Source of the DNA: CADEGL01 sp050180485
GTDB taxonomy: Bacteria; Pseudomonadota; Alphaproteobacteria; CADEGL01
Length of the DNA: 64,000 nucleotides
NCBI GenBank assembly: GCA_050180485.1
Contig: JBFXED010000020.1
Span: 3,690 to 67,689 of the forward strand
Reading direction: 5' to 3'
Below are positions 34,138 through 41,689 of this stretch, one piece after another. A program made the translations under genes and the position numbers. The notes beneath the pieces are model-generated. The model searched no databases, had not been told where the DNA came from, and was given only the letters and a program-made list of their open reading frames with translations. Positions within the stretch are counted from its first letter, which is position 1. Each line of letters opens with the position of its first letter.

Positions 34138-34565
34138 CGCACGTTGCCTTCGTTATCTATAGCGCCAAGGTCAAATAAATCTTCCAGTAATCCATCTATA
34201 TCGCCTTCTGTATTCGTCTCATTCCTAGCGGCCATCGTAATTCCGGCATCATTGCCGCTGGACTGAGCAAACCTACGGAGCAGCTCCAACTTCTGCTCAA
34301 GGGGCAACCTTTTTAGATTTTCGGCACTCTTCACCCGATATGCCGCGAGATCTTGTTTTGCCAAATCTAACCGTGACTTCCCGCCAACTTTTAAAGCCTC
34401 TTCTACTACCGCGCGAGTTTGCTTTACAGCGATATCAATCGCACCAAACACTTCTGAAGCTTCTTCGAGAACGGCTTTATCGGAAAGCCGGTCGATATCG
34501 CTAGAGAGCGAATCAATTAATCGATCGAGTTTTTGACGGTCATCTCGACGCTTGTTCATGACCAT
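34134..34565 (-). CDS. Unknown protein between sigma-like factor and protease
   Basis: A 143-residue protein with an N-terminal helix-rich part (QKLDRLIDSLSSDIDRL) and an acidic C-terminal tail (NTEGDIDGLLEDLFDLGAI). I recognise no domain. It overlaps the sigma-like gene by 10 bases and the protease gene by 4. An antisigma factor or protease-sensitive adaptor would fit the order, by analogy only. Confidence 0.65.
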   Translation of the reverse strand: MVMNKRRDDRQKLDRLIDSLSSDIDRLSDKAVLEEASEVFGAIDIAVKQTRAVVEEALKVGGKSRLDLAKQDLAAYRVKSAENLKRLPLEQKLELLRRFAQSSGNDAGITMAARNETNTEGDIDGLLEDLFDLGAIDNEGNVR

Positions 34566-35113
34566 CTCATCTTTGCGATAGCACGCCGGACACGCTTTCT
34601 CGCGGCGAGATACTGGGCCTCGCTCATCCCCTCCATCTCCCGAACATCCTCTAGAGACCAGCCTTCACTGTCGCCCATAACGATAGCTAAGGCTTGCGCG
34701 TCGTCATGAAATATCTCCTGAATTCGATTCAGGAGCTTCTCAAGATCGATGCGTGCGATAGCCGCATCTTCAGGCGATGAGGAATTGTCGGGATAGCGCC
34801 CGACTAAGTCATCATCACCGTCCGCGTTAGCGGAAGGTTGCTCTCGATTATACTTCTCGCGTTCGCCGTCAGCGATGCTACGCATCGCATTATCTAAGAA
34901 GGTCACAATAGACACCCGTACGGGGCATTTCCGAAGACCCTCCACGGTCCGCCGAATGGCCTCGCTCAGTAGATCGTCACCTTCGAATCCAGAGCCGAGC
35001 GCGCGGAACGTCGCTTTTTTTCGTAGACGCATGAAGTCCGCGTCGCTAAGCGCGCGAAGCGCATCCGCGAATTCAACCGCTCCCAAATGCGTCCTCGGCA
35101 AGGTGCCAGTCAC
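34556..35113 (-). CDS. Sigma-70-like RNA polymerase factor (ECF-like)
   Basis: A 185-residue protein with region-2-like sequence (DADFMRLRKKATFRALG, GDDLLSEAIRRTVEGLRKCP, VTFLDNAMRSIADGEREKY) and a C-terminal part ending in a probable helix-turn-helix (WSLEDVREMEGMSEAQYLAARKRVRRAI). It starts at GTG. Similar proteins in alphaproteobacteria are labelled sigma-70 family. A dyad at 35159-35192 lies in its upstream region. It begins a four-gene overlapping operon. Confidence 0.7.
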   Translation of the reverse strand: MTGTLPRTHLGAVEFADALRALSDADFMRLRKKATFRALGSGFEGDDLLSEAIRRTVEGLRKCPVRVSIVTFLDNAMRSIADGEREKYNREQPSANADGDDDLVGRYPDNSSSPEDAAIARIDLEKLLNRIQEIFHDDAQALAIVMGDSEGWSLEDVREMEGMSEAQYLAARKRVRRAIAKMRWS

Positions 35114-35158
35114 CCGGGCAGGCTCTCCTTACCAATGGAGGCGCTCAGCTTCGGCCCA

Positions 35159-35192
35159 CCGGACAAAAAAATTTCGAGGGCCCAGTGTCCGG
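35159..35192. promoter_or_regulatory. Inverted repeat upstream of sigma-like operon
   Basis: CCGGACA and TGTCCGG (7-base arms, 20-base spacer) lie 46-79 bases before the GTG of the sigma-like gene. It could be an operator. The rest of the 35114-35332 gap shows nothing else clear. Confidence 0.35.
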
Positions 35193-35332
35193 CTGTTCGT
35201 TCTCAAGCGCCTATACCTCAGGGAGACAAATAGTGCCGGTAATCAATCTGCAAATGAAGGCGAGTGTGAAGGAATAATATCCTCGACCTAATCTCACTTT
35301 GACTTACCGGCGCTCAAATATTGGAGATGAAG

Positions 35333-35557
35333 ATGAGTAAAAAAAACCAACACGTAGTACCGCACGTAGAAGGATGGGCAGTTAAGTCGGAGGGCAGTCA
35401 GAGAGCCTCGTCCCTTCACCGAACACAGCAGCAAGCAATCGAGCAGGCTCGCGAAGTAGCACAGAACCAAAAGTCCGAGCTCTTCGTGCACGGCAAAGAT
35501 GGGCGCATCCGAGAGCGAGATTCTTTCGGAAACGACCCTTTCCCGCCCAAAGGTTAA
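35333..35557 (+). CDS. DUF2188 domain protein
   Basis: A 74-residue protein: KNQHVVPHVEGWAVKSEGSQRAS and QQQAIEQAREVAQNQKSELFVHGKDGRIRERDSFGNDP match DUF2188. GGAG precedes the ATG at 35333; an in-frame TTG at 35321 is less likely. It is followed 18 bases later by a DUF1508 gene on the same strand. Function unknown. Confidence 0.88.
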   Translation: MSKKNQHVVPHVEGWAVKSEGSQRASSLHRTQQQAIEQAREVAQNQKSELFVHGKDGRIRERDSFGNDPFPPKG

Positions 35558-35575
35558 GCAATCAGGAGTGACCAA

Positions 35576-35767
35576 ATGGCTGATGTAACTTTTCCCTGCT
35601 ACAAGCAGTTCAAAGATACCAAGGGTCAGTGGTATTGGATTTACTATGCGAAGAACGGCGAGGCCATTGCGCGGAGTAGCGAGAGCTACGTCAACCGTAG
35701 CGATTGCACGCATAGCATCAATCTGGTCAAAAACTCGAAGGACGATCCTATCTTCTACTACGAATGA
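35576..35767 (+). CDS. DUF1508 (YegP-like) domain protein
   Basis: A 63-residue single-unit DUF1508 protein: FKDTKGQWYWIYYAKNGEAIARSSESYVNRSDC and INLVKN match the family. AGGAG lies 9 bases before the ATG. E. coli YegP has two such units. Function unknown; it pairs with DUF2188. Confidence 0.9.
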   Translation: MADVTFPCYKQFKDTKGQWYWIYYAKNGEAIARSSESYVNRSDCTHSINLVKNSKDDPIFYYE

Positions 35768-35843
35768 CGAAACGTATCCTCTGGCTGAGGCTAGGGGATA
35801 CGCAACATCTGTCGTTCGATCACTTTCCAAGAGGGCAAATACT

Positions 35844-36017
35844 ATGCCCACCTCCTACCCTCGCGACATGACCGGCTACGGGCGCAACACCCCCGATCCG
35901 CGTTGGCGAGGCCGGGCGCGCGCGGCGGTGCAGTTCTTCGTCAATTACGAGGAAGGCGCCAAAAGTAGCGTGCTACACGGCGACGCGGCGGTCGCGCTGC
36001 ATCTCCATCACAGCTAA
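35844..36017 (+). pseudogene. N-terminal remnant of allantoinase PuuE
   Basis: The first 48 or so codons (YPRDMTGYGRNTPDPRWRGRARAAVQFFVNYEEGAKSSVLHGDAA) closely match the start of PuuE-type polysaccharide-deacetylase allantoinase. Sequence similarity stops near 35985, and a stop codon follows after 57 codons in total; the family length is about 300. The remaining catalytic domain is missing, so this is a deletion remnant at the island edge. Confidence 0.8.
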
Positions 36018-36055
36018 CATCACGCCGACCGCGCCAATCCGGGGGACCGCTAGCG

Positions 36056-36721
36056 ATGACCACCATTCCCGAAGACGTCTTCACCGAGCCCGAGGATGTT
36101 TCGCCCGACACGCTGGCCAATCTGGGCCCGCTGCGCCGGCTGGCCGGCGTGTGGCAATCGGACAAGGGCGTGGATGTGAGCCCCAAGGCCCCGGGGCCGG
36201 AGCGGCGCACGTACCGCGAGGTGATCCGCATGGAGCCGTGCGACCCGCAGGCCAACGGGCCGCAGCTTCTTTACGGCCTGCGCTATCACATCCACATCAA
36301 CACGGACGAAGAGGCCATCACCTTCCACGACCAGGTGGGCTATTGGCTGTACGAACCGGCCACGGGCCTGATCATGCAGTCGATCGCCATCCCGCGCGGC
36401 CAGGTGGTGCTGGCGGGCGGCATGGCCAAGCCCGACGACAAACGCATCACGGTGGAAGCGCGGCGCGGCGACACGCGCTTCGGCATCTGCTCGACCACCT
36501 TCCTGGAAGAGGCGTTCCGCACCGACTATTACCGGATCGACATCGACTTCCACGACGACGGCAGCTGGACCTACCTGACGCGCGTCGATCTGGCCGTGCG
36601 CGGCAAGGAGCCGGCCTTCAACCACCACGACACGAACCGGATGCGCCGCATCAAGGCGCCCGGGCCGAACCCGCTGTTCGAGGTGGAAGGCAGCTTGCGG
36701 GTCGGTGATTTGAAGAAGTGA
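36056..36721 (+). CDS. Heme-binding-type beta-barrel protein (FABP-like)
   Basis: A 221-residue protein. LGPLRRLAGVWQSDKGVDVSP, YREVIRMEPCDPQANGPQLLYGLRYHIHI, FHDQVGYWLYEPATGLIMQSIAIPRGQ and a long second half of strands match the heme-binding beta-barrel/nitrobindin-like fold family. Its last 53 codons recur at 38275-38436 behind an AT-rich gene. Its function in this organism is unknown. Confidence 0.8.
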   Translation: MTTIPEDVFTEPEDVSPDTLANLGPLRRLAGVWQSDKGVDVSPKAPGPERRTYREVIRMEPCDPQANGPQLLYGLRYHIHINTDEEAITFHDQVGYWLYEPATGLIMQSIAIPRGQVVLAGGMAKPDDKRITVEARRGDTRFGICSTTFLEEAFRTDYYRIDIDFHDDGSWTYLTRVDLAVRGKEPAFNHHDTNRMRRIKAPGPNPLFEVEGSLRVGDLKK

Positions 36722-36818
36722 ACGTGAAACCTAAAATTGAGACCAACCAGAACCATCGCGCGACAAGTTGTGAATGAAAATCAGCGATGCTGACGCCTGA
36801 CACTCGCGAGAGAGGCTC

Positions 36819-38231
36819 ATGCCAGTACGGAATCATTCAAAGATCGAGTTAGAAAATTTCTTTCAGGCACTAGCGCCCGTAGAGGCCGCATATCGACATG
36901 CATGTTTTAGCTACTTGGCAGTTCAAACTAATGAGCGATTTGTTCTCGTACAGGCCCGCCTCTTCCTCGCCTCTCAACCCCACCAAATTCCCGCGACGCA
37001 CTTCCAATCTCCCAACGTTCGGGCGGGCAACTACAAAATATCGGAGCTGGGAATAACCAGCGAAGAATTAGTAAATAAAATACTAACCGGAGACCTGACT
37101 TTACCTAGTGGGAAAATCGAATTCCCTCCGAAACCTCAGGATGGGTATTCGATTTTTTACGAACCCTTTCATCCGGAGGGCTTAAAAAATCAGAATCGAC
37201 TTAACGCATTAACGATCACAGGGTTAGATCAGACATCATTGATTCGTCGGCCACACATAGATTGGGAATTGAAAGCCGCGACAACTCCGTATGACACAAT
37301 CGAAGACTTAATAAATGAATATCAGCTTGGTTTGCCACGCAATAATGCTATCACGTTTGAAATTGTCGGCTTCACCGTTGCGGCGATAAATATCGATTCG
37401 TCGGTCGAAGACACCAAAGCAAAAATTATCATGCGGCTCGCAAGAGGGCTGGAGAAAAATTACTCATCGATTGGATATAGAATATTTAGCCAAGGGCGAG
37501 TTGTAGCCCGAGCAACGATAGACGGAGAAAATTTGGAATGGACCGACGCAGAACACTATTACTCTGGGCAAACAGAAGTCGAGGTTCCAAGGGGCGCCCT
37601 ATTACAATGCTACGCGCGATATAAGGGGATTGCGGAGAACTACTGGTGGATGTTTGAGCGGGGTCTAACCCAAAATCCCTATCGCAATGCTTATGAAAAA
37701 TTCGACAGCGATCTCGAAACACTTAAAGACATAATTGCGAAAGCGCAGGGTCGCGGCCAAGATGCGCGCGATTTAGAATCAGCAGTAGCATGGCTACTGT
37801 GGATGCTTGGCTTTAGTGTTTCGCACTTAGGAAGCACGAGAAGAACTCAAGAAGCAGTTGATATTTTAGCAACTACGCCAAGTGGACATTTCGCTGTTGT
37901 CGAATGCACAACCGGTCATTTAAAGGCAGAAAATAAACTGTCTCTTCTCTACGACAGAGCCCAATCCGTTAAACGCAGTCTTGAAGCGTCGAACAATAAC
38001 CACATACGCGTTTTGCCTGTCATCATCACTTCGAAAGCGAGAAGTGAAATACTTGTTGATTTAGAACAGGCGGAGAAAATTGGCATTCTGGTATTAACCC
38101 GCGAGGATTTAGAGGAATCGATTAAAAAAACGATTCTACCTCCGCACGCAGATCGACTTTATGAACAAGCCGAACAACACATTCTGTCGGCCGCAACAAA
38201 GTACGCACCTCAAGGAAGCGGCCTTACCTAA
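36819..38231 (+). CDS. Large protein with C-terminal PD-(D/E)XK-like domain
   Basis: A 470-residue AT-rich gene unlike its neighbours. The first 310 residues are unrecognised. The C-terminal part has a restriction-endonuclease-like pattern: E320 in a helix (LESAVAWLLWMLGF), D348 (EAVDIL), and E362-C-T364 (FAVVECTTG) where E-x-K is normal, with K369 nearby. It resembles Mrr-like modules that assess protein- or DNA-linked substrates. Flanking copies of a host gene's 3' end show it was inserted. A defence role is possible but unproved. Confidence 0.65.
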   Translation: MPVRNHSKIELENFFQALAPVEAAYRHACFSYLAVQTNERFVLVQARLFLASQPHQIPATHFQSPNVRAGNYKISELGITSEELVNKILTGDLTLPSGKIEFPPKPQDGYSIFYEPFHPEGLKNQNRLNALTITGLDQTSLIRRPHIDWELKAATTPYDTIEDLINEYQLGLPRNNAITFEIVGFTVAAINIDSSVEDTKAKIIMRLARGLEKNYSSIGYRIFSQGRVVARATIDGENLEWTDAEHYYSGQTEVEVPRGALLQCYARYKGIAENYWWMFERGLTQNPYRNAYEKFDSDLETLKDIIAKAQGRGQDARDLESAVAWLLWMLGFSVSHLGSTRRTQEAVDILATTPSGHFAVVECTTGHLKAENKLSLLYDRAQSVKRSLEASNNNHIRVLPVIITSKARSEILVDLEQAEKIGILVLTREDLEESIKKTILPPHADRLYEQAEQHILSAATKYAPQGSGLT

Positions 38232-38274
38232 CAAGGACATCCTGGCGCTATATATCCGCGCGGCTCTACGCCGC

Positions 38275-38436
38275 GGAAGCTGGACCTACCTCACGCGCGT
38301 CGACCTTGCCGTGCGCGGCAAGGAGCCGGCCTTCAACCACCACGACACGAACCGGATGCGCCGCATCAAGGCGCCGGAGCCGAACCCGCTGTTCGAGGCA
38401 GAGGGCAGCCTGCGGGTCGGCGACCTGAAAACGTGA
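38275..38436 (+). pseudogene. Second copy of 3' end of beta-barrel gene
   Basis: The 53 codons from SWTYLTRVDLAVRGKEP to the stop repeat positions 36563-36721. I count 14 differences in 159 bases, most at third positions, so about 91% identity. The frame is open but has no start of its own. Homology begins at the Gly-Ser codons in both copies. Confidence 0.9.
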
Positions 38437-38451
38437 GGCTTTTCCCTCTCT

Positions 38452-38556
38452 GTCACCCCGGCCTCCGAGCCGGGGTCCAGTGAAGGCCGCGAGGCCGACA
38501 TAAGAAGCGTCAGCGCGCTCCGCGCGACTAGGCCCCGGCTCGGAGGCCGGGGTGAC
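38452..38556. repeat. Large inverted repeat, 24-base perfect arms
   Basis: Arms at 38452-38475 (GTCACCCCGGCCTCCGAGCC...) and 38533-38556 are exact reverse complements around a 57-base loop. It lies between convergent gene ends and resembles the CCGGG-type palindromic repeats dispersed in alphaproteobacterial genomes. It may also terminate transcription. Confidence 0.85.
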
Positions 38557-38577
38557 GGGCTTTAGGGCGGCGGCGGA

Positions 38578-39600
38578 CTATCGCTTGCCCGCAAGCTCAC
38601 CGTAGGTCGCGGGCAGCGTGAAGCCGTTTGTCAGCGGATCGGTCTCGTCGATCACATAGGTCGAGCGGCCGAGGAACGAGGCCGAGCCCGCGACGCGGAT
38701 GATGACGGCGTCCTTCACCGCGCCTGATGCCGGGCCCATCACCGTGGCCTCGAAGGGCACCGGCGTCGGGCCGTAGAATTTCCGGCCCACGCCCTTCCCG
38801 ATCGTGCCGCGCGCGAAATCGCGCGCCATGCGCGCGGTCACGCCGCCGCCGGTCGGGCTGCGGTCGATCTGATTGCCCGCGAAGACGCAGAGATGATAGG
38901 TCGCGCGGTCAGTCGGCGCGTCGTCGATCAGGATGGTGCCGAACAGATAGCCGAACTCCGCCGCATCCGGATGCACGATCTTCACCTGCGCCCGCGCGGC
39001 GTCGTTGATGGCGCGCGCCGCGGCCACCATGTCGTCGACGGATGCCTTGAAGAAATCGAAGCCGACCGACGAGGCCGGCAGGATGGCGTAGAAGGCGCCG
39101 CCATAGGCGATGTCCAGCGTGACGCGGCCGAGCCCCGGCACCTCGACGGGCGCGTCGCGATGGCTGAGGAAGGACGGCACGCCGTCGAAATAGGTCGAGG
39201 TGACCTTGCCGTCCTTGACCGCGCAGGTCACCTGGACGACGCCGCAGGGCAGCTCCAGCCCGAAGCGCGTTTCCGGCTCGGTCCGCTTCACGTGGCCGCT
39301 TTCCACCGCCCAGCGGCTGAAGGCGATCAGCCCGTGGCCCGACATGGTCGAATAGCCGCTGTGGTGGATGAACAGCGCGCCGATGGCCGCACCCGGCGCC
39401 GACGGCTTGACCGGGATCATGCCGAACATGTCGGCGTGGCCGCGCGGCTCCTGCATCATCACGCGGCGGAGCGCGTCGTGGTTGCGCAGCGCGGCATCCT
39501 TTTTCTCCAGGATGGTCGCGCCGGGCAGGTCGGGATAGCCGCCGGTCACGATGCGGACCGGTTCGCCCGAGGTGTGCAGATCGACGATTTCGAGTTCCAT
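38578..39600 (-). CDS. Proline racemase/hydroxyproline dehydratase family protein
   Basis: A 340-residue protein of the proline racemase superfamily. Racemases and 4-hydroxyproline epimerases use two cysteines. Here the first site is S87 (STMSGHG) and the second is T250 (DRSPTGGG). A threonine at the second site is typical of trans-3-hydroxy-L-proline dehydratases, while a Ser at the first occurs in some epimerases. A dehydratase is my best guess. It lies 95 bases after the sulfatase on the same strand. Confidence 0.85.
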   Translation of the reverse strand: MELEIVDLHTSGEPVRIVTGGYPDLPGATILEKKDAALRNHDALRRVMMQEPRGHADMFGMIPVKPSAPGAAIGALFIHHSGYSTMSGHGLIAFSRWAVESGHVKRTEPETRFGLELPCGVVQVTCAVKDGKVTSTYFDGVPSFLSHRDAPVEVPGLGRVTLDIAYGGAFYAILPASSVGFDFFKASVDDMVAAARAINDAARAQVKIVHPDAAEFGYLFGTILIDDAPTDRATYHLCVFAGNQIDRSPTGGGVTARMARDFARGTIGKGVGRKFYGPTPVPFEATVMGPASGAVKDAVIIRVAGSASFLGRSTYVIDETDPLTNGFTLPATYGELAGKR

Positions 39601-39695
39601 GATTCCTGTCTCAGCGGAAGCGGAAGCGCACTATACGCACAAAGCCGGACGCTGGCGCAGCCGGGTCCGCGCGGACGCGCGCGGGACGGTGCCGC

Positions 39696-41498
39696 TCACA
39701 CGTCGTTGACCGCGGAGGTCTCGACCCAGCCGCCATCCACCCCGCCCGGCAGCATCTGCCCCACATCCTCGCCGACCTCTTTCTCGATGAGGGCGTTGAG
39801 CTTGGCATTCATGGCCTCGAGCAGCGCGCGCTGCTTCGGGTCCTTGGCCAGGTTGCGCCGTTCCAGAGGATCGGTCTGGAGGTCGAACAGCTCGACGTCG
39901 TTGCGCTCGAACAGCGCCTCGATGGTCTTCGGCGTATTGTGCTGCTTGGGCGAGAAATAGCGCGTGAACTGGTAGCGCCCGTCGAACACGCCGCGGAGCG
40001 CGCCGCGCTTGGCGAGATCGGGGCGCAGGGCGCCGGACGACGCGGCTTCCTTCAGCTTCGCCTTGCCGTCGGGCTGCTGCAGGATGGCCACGACCTTCTG
40101 CAGGAAGTCGCCGTCGATATAGGCGAACATGTTGTAGCAGTAGAGCGCGCCGTCGCGCACCGCGGCGGGGCCGGCCTTGTCCGGCGCGGCCAGGAGCGCC
40201 GAGAAATCCTTGCCGGGCAGATCCTTGGTGATCGCGGCCCGCTTGTCGGCCGGAGCGCCCGCGAGGCTCACCAGCGTGGGCGCGATGTCGAGATGGGTGG
40301 TGACCGCCTTGCACCGCTTGCCCCCGGCATGGGCCGGATGGACGACGATCAAGGGCACGTTGTTCTGCTCGCGGTAGGAGGTGGCGCCCTTGGAATGCAG
40401 CCGATGCGCACCGTCCAGATCGCCGTGGTCGGCGGTGAGCACGATAATCGTGTTGGAGGAAAGCCCGAGCGCATCCAGCTCGTCGAGCAAGGGCGTGATG
40501 TGGCTGTCCGCGTCGCGCAGACAGTTGAGGTAATAGTTGTGCCGTTTGCGCCAGCGCCAATCCTCGTTGGCGATGCGGCCGACCAGCGCGTCGTGCGAGC
40601 GCAGATAATCGAGATGGGCGGGCGGACGGCCGGGCTCGTCCAGCGGTTCCGGATAGGTCGCGGGCAGGTCGAACGCCCATTCCTTGGCATAGAGCGGCGC
40701 GGCCGGCGCGGGCTTGATGTGGCCCAGGATGTCGCGCGACTGCACGGGCTGGCCGGGGCGGTCGGTGTCGAAGAACATGACGTCGTGCGGATTGACCAGG
40801 TTGATCGCCAGGAACCACGGCTTGCCCTGGGCCGCCAGGTCCGTGCCGCGGCCGCGCAGCCAGCTGACGCCCATGGAAGTCGTGATGCCGTCGAACAGGT
40901 AGCCGCCGTGGTCGTGGCCGATGATGTCGCCGATGCCGTAATAGTCGGAGAAGCCGTAGGCCTCCATCTCCTGCGTGAAGATCTTGGTCGGCGAGCCCAG
41001 CGTGTTGACGGTCTCGAACTCCTTGGTCAGGTGCCACTTGCCCTTGTAGGCCGTGTAGTAGCCGGCCTGGCGCAGCATGTCGCCCACGGTGGGCAGCTCC
41101 GTCGACATGCTCTGGATCCACGGGAAGTTCGTGTTGTCGAACATCCGCGTCTGTTGGATGTGCCGGCCGGTGTAGAGCACCGAGCGCGAGGGCGTGCAGA
41201 CGCAGGAATTGATCCGGTGGTTCTCGAACACGGTGCCCTGCTTCGCCAGGCGCTCGTGCGCGGGCAGGCGGTAGCCCGCGGGCAATTCGCCGGGACGGAA
41301 GAAACGCTCTTGGTCGGTCAGGATGAAGAGGATGTTGTAGGGCCCGCCCGCAGGCTTGGCCGCCGCATTGCCGCCCGCGGCTTGCGCCCCGGCGCCCAGC
41401 GGCGGCACACCGAAGGCCGCCGCCATGGCGCCCGCGCCGAGCGTCTTCAAGGCAGCCCTACGCCCCCGGTCCACGCCGGGCCGCTTGCTCTCGTCCAT
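39696..41498 (-). CDS. Sulfatase with Tat signal
   Basis: A 600-residue formylglycine sulfatase, probably periplasmic. The N-terminus has a twin-arginine signal (GRRAALKTLGAGAMAAAFG, residues 12-30). C101 in CTPSR is the Cys-type residue to be converted to formylglycine. Metal-site features follow (ILTDQER, TADHGDLDG, HSKGATSYREQNN). The start at 41498 places the twin Arg correctly. No maturase gene is nearby; the substrate is unknown. Confidence 0.9.
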   Translation of the reverse strand: MDESKRPGVDRGRRAALKTLGAGAMAAAFGVPPLGAGAQAAGGNAAAKPAGGPYNILFILTDQERFFRPGELPAGYRLPAHERLAKQGTVFENHRINSCVCTPSRSVLYTGRHIQQTRMFDNTNFPWIQSMSTELPTVGDMLRQAGYYTAYKGKWHLTKEFETVNTLGSPTKIFTQEMEAYGFSDYYGIGDIIGHDHGGYLFDGITTSMGVSWLRGRGTDLAAQGKPWFLAINLVNPHDVMFFDTDRPGQPVQSRDILGHIKPAPAAPLYAKEWAFDLPATYPEPLDEPGRPPAHLDYLRSHDALVGRIANEDWRWRKRHNYYLNCLRDADSHITPLLDELDALGLSSNTIIVLTADHGDLDGAHRLHSKGATSYREQNNVPLIVVHPAHAGGKRCKAVTTHLDIAPTLVSLAGAPADKRAAITKDLPGKDFSALLAAPDKAGPAAVRDGALYCYNMFAYIDGDFLQKVVAILQQPDGKAKLKEAASSGALRPDLAKRGALRGVFDGRYQFTRYFSPKQHNTPKTIEALFERNDVELFDLQTDPLERRNLAKDPKQRALLEAMNAKLNALIEKEVGEDVGQMLPGGVDGGWVETSAVNDV

Positions 41499-41689
41499 CG
41501 TCCGTCTCCGTCCCTGGAAACCCGTCCCGGCGGGATGCCGGCCGGGCAGAAGGCGGAGGACCCGCCTTCGGTCGTCGCCCCCATCGCGATGCAAAAGCCG
41601 CGCCGGGCGGCACTGCCATGCGATTAAGCAGGGTGCGAGGCGCGCGCATCAACCCCTATAGTTCTCCCCGCACCCAGGGGAGAGGAACG

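Noticed and set aside
35294..35851. 185-codon minus-strand frame across the DUF2188 and DUF1508 genes
   Set aside because: The plus strand has two recognised small families with Shine-Dalgarno sequences, so the minus frame is a shadow.
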